Shown piece after piece: positions 26,936 to 35,760 of a stretch of DNA of 64,000 bases (position 1 is its first letter; each line of letters begins with the position of its first letter). Below the pieces are notes generated by a model. It saw only the letters and a list, made by a program, of their open reading frames with translations. It searched no databases and had not been told where the DNA came from. The position numbers and the translations under genes were made by a program. The stretch lies in contig NZ_JAAITU010000011.1 of NCBI RefSeq assembly GCF_013304385.1, positions 24,922 to 88,921 on the forward strand, written 5' to 3'. Source of the stretch: Blautia glucerasea. GTDB lineage: Bacteria > Bacillota > Clostridia > Lachnospirales > Lachnospiraceae.

Positions 26936-29380
26936 ATGTATAAGGAAATATTTGAGGTAACGAAAGAACGGTTCCATTTACAGGATCCTACACGGTATGT
27001 TCTGCAGGGAACCTGGCCCAAAGAAGGAAAAATGCTGGCTTTTCTGGATAACAGCCAGTTAAAGGCAGATATCCAGAAGCTAGAGATCGTTAGCGCCATG
27101 GAGCGCTTCAAGGATCCAGACAGGATCCGGGGAGAACGGATCACAGCAACGATACAGCTTCCACAGGATCTGAAGGGCTACCATAAGCTGAAGATCTATG
27201 CAGACACACCAGATAAAAAGGAATTGTGGTTTTCCATTCCGGTGAAGGATCTGGAGAAAAAAAGAGGAAAGCCACAGTATTATATGGAAGAGGAAAAGGT
27301 GCAGGCAGGCTGTGTCCGTTTAAGGGGCTGGACCATTGCTGACGGACCGGTTTCGGTCCATATTTTTGATGAAAACAAAAAGCCTGTCCAGGCAGATATC
27401 CAAAGGACTGCACGGGTGGATGTGGAACAGCTTTATGAGGAAGCAAAGGATCCTGGAAAAACAGGGTTTTTTGCAGAAATAACCGGGTTTTCTGGTAAAG
27501 TAATGTATCTGGTTTTTGAATGTAAAGGCAAAAAGTCAGTTTATGTAGTGCATCTGCAAAAACCGGTGATCCTGGCAAATAAGGTGGAAAAATATGCGAA
27601 AAAGGGCATGAAATATTTGAAATATCAAGGCCCTGCTGCGTTATGGAATAAGACAGTATCTAAGGTGAAAACTGTTTCCACCAGGGAAATCCCTTATTCT
27701 AAATGGATCGAGAGGCATCTTCCCACAAAGGGAGAACTGGAAAAGGAGCGGCGTACAAAATTTGATTTCCAGCCAATGATCTCTATTGTGGTTCCTGCTT
27801 ACAAAACACCGGAAAAATATCTGCGCAGACTGGCAGAATGTGTAAAAGAGCAGACATATCCTAACTGGCAGCTTTGCATCTCTGATGGAAGCGGGGCAGA
27901 TTCTCCTATCAGGAAGCTGCTGCAGGAGCTGGCAGCCCAGGATGAAAGGATCAAGGTCGTTTTCAGTGAAAAGCCCTTGCAGATTTCTGAAAATACCAAT
28001 CAGGCGCTGGCAGTTGCACAAGGAGATTTCATTGCTTTTGCAGACCATGATGACGAATTGACTCCTCATGCGTTGTTTTCCTGTGTAAAGGCGTTAAATG
28101 AACATCCGGGAATACGGGTGCTTTATTCTGACGAAGATAAAATGTCCATGGATGGGCACAAATTTTTTCAGCCTCATTTTAAGCCGGATTATAACCCAGA
28201 TCTTCTTTGTACAGTCAATTACATCTGCCATTTATTTGTGGTGAAGCGGGAGCTGCTGGATCAGGTTGGTATGCTTCGCAGTGCTTATGACGGGGCACAG
28301 GACTACGATTTTGTATTCCGGTGTGTGGAGGCAGTGAAGGACCAGGAGATTTATCATATCCCTAAGATTCTGTATCACTGGAGATGCCATGAGGACTCTA
28401 CAGCAGAGAATCCGGAAAGCAAAGGCTATGCTTTTGAAGCCGGGAAGAGGGCCATTGAGGCTCATTATGAACGTATCGGCATTTCGGCACAGGTATTTCC
28501 TGGAGAATTTCCTGGACTTTACCGTACCAGGTTCCTTCGGGACAGGGATCCGTTGATCTCTATCATCATTCCTAATAAAGATCATATTGATGATCTGAAA
28601 CGGTGCATGAATGCCATTGACAGTAAATCTACTTATAAGAACTATGAGTATGTGATTGTTGAAAACAACAGTACAGATCCGGCTACCTTCCAGTACTATA
28701 AAGATCTGGAAAAGGAAAATCCAAAGGCTCGTGTGGTGTACTGGGATGGTCCATTTAATTTCTCAGCGATCAATAACTTTGGGGCAAAGTATGCAAGAGG
28801 AGAATATTTTCTGCTTCTGAATAATGATACGGAGATCATTAACCCGGATTGTCTGGAAGAATTGCTTGGCTATTGTATGCGTCCGGATGTAGGTGGTGTA
28901 GGCGCAAGACTTTACTATGAGGATGATACCATCCAGCATGCAGGAGTGGTGATCGGCTTTGGCGGGATTGCAGGACACTGCTTTGTGATGCAGCCAAGAG
29001 GGACTACAGGCTATTGCCACAGGATCATCTGTGCCCAGGATTACAGTGCTGTTACAGCAGCCTGTATGATGGTAAAAAAAGAAGCCTTTGAAAAGGTGGG
29101 CGGTTTAAGCGAAGATCTGGCAGTTGCATTTAATGATATTGATTTCTGCCTGAAACTGCGGAAGGCCGGTTATCTGATCGTATACAATCCTTATGCAGAG
29201 CTGTATCATTATGAGTCAAAATCAAGAGGCCTTGAGGACACACCTGAAAAGGTGGCCAGATTTAACAGGGAAATGGCTGTGTTTGAGAAAAAATGGCCGG
29301 AGATCCTTCGTGACGGAGATCCCTACTACAATCCAAATCTTACTTTAAAGAGCCAGGATTTTTCCCTGAAGAGGATTTAA
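26936..29380 (+). CDS. Large double-domain GT2 glycosyltransferase (2)
   Basis: This 814-residue paralogue of the preceding gene begins one base after its stop codon. The N-terminal beta-rich region (including CVRLRGWTIADGPVSV) is followed by GT2 domain A (MISIVVPAYKTPEKYL, DHDD at 370-373) and domain B (LISIIIPNKDHIDDL, NND ending at Asp631, FNDIDFCLKLRKAG). Both domains keep the metal-binding acidic residues, so both look active. Tandem duplication followed by divergence is the simplest origin. Its ribosome site (AGAGAGG) lies in the end of the previous gene. Confidence 0.9.
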   Translation: MYKEIFEVTKERFHLQDPTRYVLQGTWPKEGKMLAFLDNSQLKADIQKLEIVSAMERFKDPDRIRGERITATIQLPQDLKGYHKLKIYADTPDKKELWFSIPVKDLEKKRGKPQYYMEEEKVQAGCVRLRGWTIADGPVSVHIFDENKKPVQADIQRTARVDVEQLYEEAKDPGKTGFFAEITGFSGKVMYLVFECKGKKSVYVVHLQKPVILANKVEKYAKKGMKYLKYQGPAALWNKTVSKVKTVSTREIPYSKWIERHLPTKGELEKERRTKFDFQPMISIVVPAYKTPEKYLRRLAECVKEQTYPNWQLCISDGSGADSPIRKLLQELAAQDERIKVVFSEKPLQISENTNQALAVAQGDFIAFADHDDELTPHALFSCVKALNEHPGIRVLYSDEDKMSMDGHKFFQPHFKPDYNPDLLCTVNYICHLFVVKRELLDQVGMLRSAYDGAQDYDFVFRCVEAVKDQEIYHIPKILYHWRCHEDSTAENPESKGYAFEAGKRAIEAHYERIGISAQVFPGEFPGLYRTRFLRDRDPLISIIIPNKDHIDDLKRCMNAIDSKSTYKNYEYVIVENNSTDPATFQYYKDLEKENPKARVVYWDGPFNFSAINNFGAKYARGEYFLLLNNDTEIINPDCLEELLGYCMRPDVGGVGARLYYEDDTIQHAGVVIGFGGIAGHCFVMQPRGTTGYCHRIICAQDYSAVTAACMMVKKEAFEKVGGLSEDLAVAFNDIDFCLKLRKAGYLIVYNPYAELYHYESKSRGLEDTPEKVARFNREMAVFEKKWPEILRDGDPYYNPNLTLKSQDFSLKRI

Positions 29381-29385
29381 ATGAT

Positions 29386-31848
29386 ATGAAAAAACTTATA
29401 AATAGAATAAGCCGGGAGCAGAAGACAAGACTTCTGCTCCTGCTGGTATTGTTTGTCAGCGGCCTGATCGTTTACAGAAATTACATTTTCGGAAATGAGT
29501 TGCTGGTGTTCAGCGATGTAGGGGGAGATACCCTGGAGCAGTATACCATGCATTATGCAACCATAGTCAATCATCTTCGTGAAGGAAATTTTTCTCTGTG
29601 GGATTTTAATAATGGCTTTGGAACCAGTATGTTTAACCTGAATCTGTTTGACCCGTCCCTAATGGTGCTGTATGCCCTGGGAGTGATCCTTGGACCTGCA
29701 CACATGCTGTTTTTCCTGGTATGGATACAGATTGGAAGGATCCTGGCAGCAGGCTGGGTTTTTTACTGGTTCCTGTCAGAATTTTCCTTTAGCAGGCAGA
29801 GCAAATTTATATTCAGCTTTGCCTATGGACTTAGCGGTTATCTTCTTGTTTGGGGACAGCATTACCAGTTTGGAATGGTAACGGTGTATTTTCCACTATT
29901 ACTTTTATTCTGCGAGAAATTTTTAAGAAAAGAGAAAAAATGGAAGCTGTTTCCGGTAATGGTATTTTTTTGTGGGATCTATAGTGTGTATTTCACATAT
30001 ATGTGCCTGGCGGGAACCGGTCTGTATCTACTGTTCCGGGTAATCTCCCTGAATGGGCTTACCATCCGGCAGAGGATGGGGAAATTTGCAGGCGGCTGCC
30101 TGCTTATGCTGTTGGGACTTGGGATGAGCTTTGCAGTTTTTCTTCCTATGGCATCCATTCTTTTAAATGTAACATCCAGAGTGGAGCAGAAGAGGACCCT
30201 GGCAGATCTTTTAAAAAGGTGTTTTACCCTGAATAAGCAGGAATATTATGAAACCCTTCTGCTTCGTCCTTTTTCCACGAATTTCCAGAATCTGCAGGAA
30301 CTGGGAGACAAGAAATACTATGGCTTCTGGAATTATTATGAGGATCCGGTGCTGTTTGTTTCTGTTCTGGCAGTTTTCCTGGTAGTGCAGTTTCTGCTTT
30401 TGTTCTGGAAAAGCAATGAGACAAAGCGTACCAGAAGGACTGCTTATGGTGCAGCCTTGTTTATGTTGCTTCTGATGATCTTTCCTGTAGGCGGTTATGC
30501 CTTTAATGCTTTTGCTACGGTTACATACAGATATACTTTCCTGCTGCTCCCTATGATTCTTCTGGCAGCAGCCTGGACCTGGGATTATCTGAAAAAGGGC
30601 GGCAGAGCCAGCATTATAGGTGTGGTTCTGGTTTGTATCTTTATGTATAAAGCCTGCAGGATGGGCTATGAGGACAGTCTTTTTGCTGAATACAGACAGA
30701 ACGCAGTGATCACGGCTGTAACCGGAACAGTAATGGCAGTTGTACTTTTGCTGGTGAACCGGTTGAAAGTAAAAGGGGAGCAGGTGCTTTTTAGCCTTTT
30801 GGCACTGGCTATGGCTGCGAATGTGATCTGTGAGGGAACTGTTGGCTATGAAGACAGAATGTCCCTGAAAAAAGAGGATACACCGGCAGAAACAGTGGTG
30901 CAGGTAACGGATGATTATCTTGAGAAGATCGTTGAGGATCCGTCCGAGCAGCAGGCAAGAGATTTTATTGACAAGCCCCAGGCATATTTCCGGGAGCTTT
31001 ACAGTCAGGACATCCAGGACATTCTGGGATTTTTAAGGGAAACAGACAAAAGCTTTTACAGGGTGGAAAAGGACTTTTCGTCTGCGACGATTTCCATGGA
31101 TTCCCTGGCTCAGGGGTACAGAGGGGTCAGCACCTATAATTCTGTAATGAACAGCAATGTAAAGGATTTTGTAAACACCTGTATCCCAAGCTTTTATTAT
31201 GCAGACCGGAACAGGTATACCTTTTGGGATAATGCTATGAACAACTGGTTTGCAGCCTTTACAGGGGTAAGATACCTGATCTCCAAGAATAGCAGCCTGG
31301 ATAGCAGCAAATATACGCTGATCCGTCAGTTTGGCAGTATGTATCTGTATCAAAATGTACGGGAAAGCGATGTGGCAAGGTTTTATGATGAAACGGTATC
31401 AGAAAACAGCCTGCGGGAAGCGGATAAAAAGATCCGGAAGAAGTTTTTAAGTAATGCCATTGTGCTGGAGGATGGAGAAGACAGGGAAAGTGCGGCAGGC
31501 CTTGGGAAATCCCAGGCAAAGAAGGGATCAAAGGTTGTGCTGGATGCTCCTCGGAAGGACACACTGGTAACAGGCAGTATCCAAGCGGCTTCAGATGGAT
31601 ATGTACTTTTTATGATTCCTTATGAGGATGGATGGAGCCTTAAGATCGATGGAGAAGACACAAAGCTGCAGAAAGGGGACTTAGGCTTCCTTGCATGTAA
31701 AGTAAAAGAAGGAAATCATGCCCTTACCCTTACTTATCATGCACCATTGCTGAAAGAAGGAATCCTGCTAAGTCTGGCATTCTGGATTATCTATCTTATG
31801 TTTACTATATATACATTTTTTGTTCATAGAAAAGACACAATTATATGA
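29386..31848 (+). CDS. YfhO-family multi-pass membrane glycosyltransferase (GT-C type)
   Basis: YfhO proteins are thought to move a sugar from undecaprenyl phosphate to a surface polymer outside the cell, working with a CsbB/GtrB-like enzyme and a flippase. This one has 820 residues. An N-terminal helix is followed by a large loop with the acidic motif FSDVGGDTLEQY (about 42-53), which fits the GT-C first loop. About a dozen helices run to near residue 480, then comes an extracellular domain (about 490-780) and a last helix. It ends the first half of the polysaccharide locus. The GtrB-like GT at 17293 and SMR pair at 16588 are the natural partners. Confidence 0.85.
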   Translation: MKKLINRISREQKTRLLLLLVLFVSGLIVYRNYIFGNELLVFSDVGGDTLEQYTMHYATIVNHLREGNFSLWDFNNGFGTSMFNLNLFDPSLMVLYALGVILGPAHMLFFLVWIQIGRILAAGWVFYWFLSEFSFSRQSKFIFSFAYGLSGYLLVWGQHYQFGMVTVYFPLLLLFCEKFLRKEKKWKLFPVMVFFCGIYSVYFTYMCLAGTGLYLLFRVISLNGLTIRQRMGKFAGGCLLMLLGLGMSFAVFLPMASILLNVTSRVEQKRTLADLLKRCFTLNKQEYYETLLLRPFSTNFQNLQELGDKKYYGFWNYYEDPVLFVSVLAVFLVVQFLLLFWKSNETKRTRRTAYGAALFMLLLMIFPVGGYAFNAFATVTYRYTFLLLPMILLAAAWTWDYLKKGGRASIIGVVLVCIFMYKACRMGYEDSLFAEYRQNAVITAVTGTVMAVVLLLVNRLKVKGEQVLFSLLALAMAANVICEGTVGYEDRMSLKKEDTPAETVVQVTDDYLEKIVEDPSEQQARDFIDKPQAYFRELYSQDIQDILGFLRETDKSFYRVEKDFSSATISMDSLAQGYRGVSTYNSVMNSNVKDFVNTCIPSFYYADRNRYTFWDNAMNNWFAAFTGVRYLISKNSSLDSSKYTLIRQFGSMYLYQNVRESDVARFYDETVSENSLREADKKIRKKFLSNAIVLEDGEDRESAAGLGKSQAKKGSKVVLDAPRKDTLVTGSIQAASDGYVLFMIPYEDGWSLKIDGEDTKLQKGDLGFLACKVKEGNHALTLTYHAPLLKEGILLSLAFWIIYLMFTIYTFFVHRKDTII

Positions 31849-31884
31849 TAACTATTAGATATCCGAATTGAATATGTATAAAGT

Positions 31885-32045
31885 TGTAGCGTACAGGTAG
31901 CATCATTTCATGATGCGTAAAAGAGAATCCGGTGTGAATCCGGAACGATGCCGTCACTGTGTAAGGGAGCTGCTTCAGAGCCCACTGGGAGACCGGGAAG
32001 GGGAAGCAGTGTAGAACGAAGTCAGGAGAACTGCCTTTGCGTGGG
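31885..32045 (+). ncRNA. Cobalamin (B12) riboswitch
   Basis: The conserved core is readable: GAATCCGGTGTGAATCCGGA (about 31924-31943), the GCCGTCACTGTGTAAG segment, GAGCCCACTGGGAGACC, GGGAAGG, and the B12 box GTCAGGAGAACTGCC at 32021-32035. It precedes a CbiK-like gene and is followed by an intrinsic terminator (32177-32206), so bound cobalamin should stop transcription. A TATAAA at 31877-31882 could be the -10 box. The outer stem boundaries are approximate. Confidence 0.93.
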
Positions 32046-32176
32046 ATTGTGGATCTGCGGGACACAGAACCAGTATTCTCATAACATTATATGATCATAT
32101 AGTTTACTGTCGGTATACTTCTGCGAAGAGGGAGAAGCATCTGGCAAAAGGAACGAATGTGTTGATGAGAAGCATT

Positions 32177-32206
32177 GCGGTCGCAGAAATGTGACCGCTG
32201 TTTTTA
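32177..32206 (+). terminator. Riboswitch-controlled intrinsic terminator
   Basis: GCGGTCGCA (32177-32185) pairs with TGTGACCGC (32190-32198) around a GAAA loop, with one G-U pair, followed by TGTTTTTAT. It lies between the B12 box and the coding start at 32249, as expected for an expression platform. Confidence 0.9.
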
Positions 32207-32248
32207 TGCATAGTTCGTCCGGAAATACGAAAAAAAGAGGAAAAAATA

Positions 32249-33535
32249 ATGAAGCGCAAAACAATTATGGCACTGATCCTGTCTGTATCTATGGCAGCAA
32301 GTATGACATGTGCAGCAACAGCAGCATTTGCAGAGACAGAAGACGCAGCAGAGACAACAGACGACACAGAAGCAGCAGACGACGCAGAAGCAACAGACGA
32401 CGCAGAAGCAGCAGACGATGCAGAGGAAACAGATGATGCATCTGCTGAGGACGCAGACCAGGAGGCAGCAGATAAAGTGGCAGCTCTTATTGATGCGATC
32501 TACGTACAGGAGAGAACAGACGATACAGATGCACAGTGTACAGAAGCAAAAGAAGCATGGGATGCACTGACAGATGCACAGAAGGAACTGGTAGAGGGAG
32601 AAGAGGCAAGCCCTGAGTATTTCGGAAGAGATACAGGAGACGCTTCCAAGGATGATCCGAGAAACCAGGATGAGATCGGTGAGAATGAGCTTCTGGTTGT
32701 AAGCTTTGGTACTTCTTTTAATGATAGCCGTGCACAGGATATCAAGGGTATCGAGGATGCACTTCAGGAAGCATATCCGGACTGGTCTGTAAGAAGAGCA
32801 TTTACAGCTCAGATCATCATCAACCATGTACAGGCAAGAGATGATGAGCATATCGATAATATGCAGCAGGCACTTGACCGTGCAGTTGCAAACGGAGTTA
32901 AGAATCTGGTTGTACAGCCTACACACCTGATGCATGGCGCAGAGTATGATGAGATGACAGCTGCTATTGAGGAATATAAAGACAAATTCGAGTCTGTAGC
33001 TATTGCAGAGCCAATGCTGGGTGAGGTTGGAGATGATGCTACAGTGATCAATGAGGACAAAGAAGCTGTAGCGAAAGCTATCACAGATGAGGCTGTTAAG
33101 ACTGCAGGCTATGACAGTATGGAAGCTGCAGCTGAAGATGGTACAGCATTCGTATTTATGGGTCATGGAACATCCCATACAGCAAATGTTACTTATGACC
33201 AGATGCAGACACAGATGGAGAACCTTGGATTTACAAACGCATTCATCGGTACTGTAGAGGGTAAGCCGGAAGACACAGCCTGCGATGCTGTAATCGCTAA
33301 AGTAAAAGATGCTGGATTCAAGAAAGTTGTTCTTCGTCCGCTGATGGTTGTTGCAGGTGATCATGCAAACAATGATATGGCTGGAGATGACGACGATTCC
33401 TGGAAGAGCATGTTTGAGGCATCCGGAGAATTTGACAGCGTAGACTGCCAGATCGAAGGACTTGGAAGAATCGATGCAGTAGAACAGCTGTATGTAGAGC
33501 ATACAAAAGCAGCTATCGACAGCTTAGCAAAATAA
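32249..33535 (+). CDS. cbiK: Secreted CbiK-like sirohydrochlorin cobaltochelatase
   Basis: CbiK inserts cobalt into a tetrapyrrole precursor early in anaerobic B12 synthesis and is normally cytoplasmic. Here a signal peptide (about residues 1-28) and an Asp/Glu/Ala/Thr-rich spacer with a repeated ADDAEATD-type unit come first. A short helical region follows, then a complete chelatase domain starting at LLVVSFGTSF. The metal-site residues known for Salmonella CbiK are kept: His306 (FMGHGTSH), Glu337 (TVEGKPE) and His372 (VAGDHANND). The protein has 428 residues against about 264 for the cytoplasmic enzyme. Periplasmic CbiK forms are known in Desulfovibrio. No other cbi genes are nearby. Expression should rise when B12 is scarce. 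Confidence 0.9.
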   Translation: MKRKTIMALILSVSMAASMTCAATAAFAETEDAAETTDDTEAADDAEATDDAEAADDAEETDDASAEDADQEAADKVAALIDAIYVQERTDDTDAQCTEAKEAWDALTDAQKELVEGEEASPEYFGRDTGDASKDDPRNQDEIGENELLVVSFGTSFNDSRAQDIKGIEDALQEAYPDWSVRRAFTAQIIINHVQARDDEHIDNMQQALDRAVANGVKNLVVQPTHLMHGAEYDEMTAAIEEYKDKFESVAIAEPMLGEVGDDATVINEDKEAVAKAITDEAVKTAGYDSMEAAAEDGTAFVFMGHGTSHTANVTYDQMQTQMENLGFTNAFIGTVEGKPEDTACDAVIAKVKDAGFKKVVLRPLMVVAGDHANNDMAGDDDDSWKSMFEASGEFDSVDCQIEGLGRIDAVEQLYVEHTKAAIDSLAK

Positions 33536-33585
33536 ACGGACATGTGGCCATTTGACCACATCACCATAAAGGAGAAAAGAAAGTT

Positions 33586-34161
33586 ATGAAGCGTTCATTA
33601 GCCATTTTAGTATCAGCATTAAGTATTTCTGCTATGACAGTTCCTATGACACTGCCGGTATGGGCAGAGGCAGCAGACACCAAAGAAGAAGCATCCGATA
33701 CACAGGATCTGGAGGATGGAGTTTACATTGTTGACTTTAATACAGACAGCAGCATGTTCCACACAAATGAGGCATGCGAGGGCAAAGGCCAGCTTACTGT
33801 AGAAGACGGCAAAATGACCCTTCATATCTCTCTTGTATCCAAGAACATTGTGAATCTTTTCCCAGGGCTTGCTGAGGATGCACAGAAGGATGACGCAGAG
33901 CTGCTTCAGCCTACCACAGATACGGTTACCTATAAGGATGGTTTATCAGATGAAGTGTATGGCTTTGATGTTCCTGTAGAGGCTCTTGATCAGGATTTTG
34001 ACCTTGCTATTATCGGTACTAAGGGCAAATGGTATGATCATATAGTAAGCGTAAGCAATCCGGAGGAGATGAATGATGACAACAAGCTTCCTGTAGAGGT
34101 TGCTGAAGATGAGGCAGAAGATACCGAGAATGCAGCAGAAGATACAGAGGATGCAGAATAA
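33586..34161 (+). CDS. Secreted protein linked to the CbiK-like gene, possibly NEAT-like
   Basis: This 191-residue protein has a signal peptide (cleavage near VWAEA), one compact domain (about 40-160) and an acidic tail rich in Glu-Asp-Ala repeats. The domain pattern resembles NEAT-type haem-binding modules: YIVDFNTDSSMF, KGQLTVEDGKMTLHISL, then VYGFDVPVEALDQ and KWYDHIVSV. The full tyrosine motif of haem-binding NEATs is not evident, so this is only a suggestion. It lies 50 bases after the CbiK-like gene with AAAGGAG before the ATG and no terminator between, so it is probably under the same riboswitch. It may bind or deliver a tetrapyrrole for the chelatase. Confidence 0.75.
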   Translation: MKRSLAILVSALSISAMTVPMTLPVWAEAADTKEEASDTQDLEDGVYIVDFNTDSSMFHTNEACEGKGQLTVEDGKMTLHISLVSKNIVNLFPGLAEDAQKDDAELLQPTTDTVTYKDGLSDEVYGFDVPVEALDQDFDLAIIGTKGKWYDHIVSVSNPEEMNDDNKLPVEVAEDEAEDTENAAEDTEDAE

Positions 34162-34172
34162 TCATTAAACAG

Positions 34173-34238
34173 ATATATCCACCGTATATGAAAGCCAGCC
34201 GATCGTGTTTCGGCTGGCTTTTATTATGGTGGATATAT
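34173..34238 (+). terminator. Nested terminator between convergent genes
   Basis: The inner stem AAGCCAGCCGA (34192-34202) pairs with TCGGCTGGCTT and is followed by T-rich sequence. An outer 11-bp stem, ATATATCCACC (34173-34183) with GGTGGATATAT (34228-34238), encloses it. The position between the + gene ending at 34161 and the - gene ending at 34304 fits a shared terminator. Confidence 0.85.
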
Positions 34239-34303
34239 TCGCTTTATGATGCATCCTTTACTGATTGAACAGGCACAGGGGCTTACACTTTTGCACCCTG
34301 ATA

Positions 34304-35575
34304 TCAGGACTTGATGATCTTGATCATTTTAATAAATAACAGAAGAAGGATCAGGAATGCCACGCCTCCGATCACTGCATAAGGCACATAGGAGGTGGAC
34401 TGGGAATAGGCCTTTGCGGCTTCCATATTCGCCTGTCCGTTGGTATAAAGAGAGGTGTCCTGTTCCTGTTCCGGCTCCATCACAGCAGTACCAACCTGCA
34501 CACCGCTGTAGAAGTAAGTGCGGTTCACCTGGTCGCCTGCAGGTGTGTCCTGGATCGTCAGGCTGTCCGCTGAGGCACCGGCAGGTACGATCACCTGACC
34601 TCCGGACATCAGGGAAAAATCATCCTGACCTAAGGTAAGAAGCTGGAAATTGGAAAATCCATAATCCAGAAGAGTGATGGCTTCATCATCTGTCTGGCTG
34701 GAGGCTCCTTTTAAAATAACGCAGATCAATGTGACATCATTACGCTGTGCACTGCATACAAGCGTGCTTTGGGAAGCTTCTGTAAATCCTTCCTTGCCGC
34801 CAAGACAGCCCTGGTAGTAAGCATCTGAACTGTTGTTGGTCATGGTGAATTTACTGGTAAGTGATCTGGCTCCGCCGGATACATTGGTTGCCGGAATGGT
34901 GTAGGTATTTGCGCTGGCAATAGGAGAAAAGGAAGGATTCTCTGTAGCTGCCTTCATGATCAATGCCATATCATGGGCTGTGGTATGCTGATTCTCATCA
35001 GGAAGCCCGGTAGGGTTGGTGAACACTGTGTTGGTACAGCCAAGCTGGGCAGCCCTGGTATTCATCATGGCAACAAAGTTTTCAACGGACCCGCCTATAT
35101 GTTCTGCAACCTGAAGGGCGATATCATTGGCAGAGGCAACCATGATGGCATACAGGCATTGTTCCATGGTAAAAACTTCGTCCAGCTGTGCAGAAATATT
35201 GGCACCTCCATCGGTAACACCGGAAACGCCGGTAGCTGTCATGGTCACTTCATCTGTAAGATTACTGTTCTCTAAAGCAAGAAGACAGGTCATGATCTTG
35301 ACAGTGCTCCCGGGATAAAGAACCTCATCCATATTCTTGGCGTACAGGGTAGTACCGGTACTGTCTTCAAGGATCACAGCGGCTTCGGAAGTGATCTCAG
35401 GCCCTTGGGGCCATCCTGAAATCTGGTTGGTGGTGATACTTGAGGCGGCAGTATCTGTAGCAGCCTCTTCTGCAAATGCAGGGCTCCCCAGGATCAGGGA
35501 AGCAGACAGCCCGGCAGAGAGCAGAAGGGAAAAAACAGTCCGTTTTCTGCAGGGGGATTTCTTTTGCTTTTTCAT
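34304..35575 (-). CDS. dacF: D-alanyl-D-alanine carboxypeptidase (DacF/PBP5 type) with KEG in place of KTG
   Basis: These enzymes trim the last D-Ala from peptidoglycan stems outside the cell. The product has 423 residues: a signal peptide (about 1-35), a serine-peptidase S11 domain, and a C-terminal membrane helix (about 395-418) as anchor. Motifs are SxxK at Ser90-Lys93 (GSTVKIM), SxN at Ser148-Asn150 (SANDIA), and where KTG is expected the sequence reads GGKEGFTEAS (Lys261-Glu262-Gly263). The threonine of KTG normally contacts the substrate carboxylate, so Glu is unexpected. The gene is transcribed against the flanking polysaccharide genes. AGGAG lies before the start. Confidence 0.9.
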   Translation of the reverse strand: MKKQKKSPCRKRTVFSLLLSAGLSASLILGSPAFAEEAATDTAASSITTNQISGWPQGPEITSEAAVILEDSTGTTLYAKNMDEVLYPGSTVKIMTCLLALENSNLTDEVTMTATGVSGVTDGGANISAQLDEVFTMEQCLYAIMVASANDIALQVAEHIGGSVENFVAMMNTRAAQLGCTNTVFTNPTGLPDENQHTTAHDMALIMKAATENPSFSPIASANTYTIPATNVSGGARSLTSKFTMTNNSSDAYYQGCLGGKEGFTEASQSTLVCSAQRNDVTLICVILKGASSQTDDEAITLLDYGFSNFQLLTLGQDDFSLMSGGQVIVPAGASADSLTIQDTPAGDQVNRTYFYSGVQVGTAVMEPEQEQDTSLYTNGQANMEAAKAYSQSTSYVPYAVIGGVAFLILLLLFIKMIKIIKS

Positions 35576-35696
35576 TGTATAGATTATCTCCTGTTGTATT
35601 TTTATTATTTGTCAGCTGTTTCAGACATTTACAGCTTAATATTTTTATCATAGCATATCTGCAATCAGAAATAGTATATCACATTTACTCCATTTC

Positions 35697-35725
35697 TTGC
35701 AAAAAATATAGTAGAATGTTAAAAT
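35697..35725 (+). promoter_or_regulatory. Sigma-A promoter for the 35761 gene
   Basis: TTGCAA (35697-35702), a 17-base spacer and TAAAAT (35720-35725) lie 35 bases before the ATG. This restarts transcription of the polysaccharide genes after the inserted B12 and dacF genes. Confidence 0.8.
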
Positions 35726-35760
35726 GGACAGTAATAATAAAACAGAGGTAAAAAGAAAAT

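Noticed and set aside
32204..33502. Long minus-strand open frame (432 codons) opposite the CbiK-like gene
   Set aside because: It is Cys-rich and low in complexity because it reads the complement of the Asp/Ala repeats and of a strongly biased gene. It has no ribosome site, and the + strand product is a clear CbiK.
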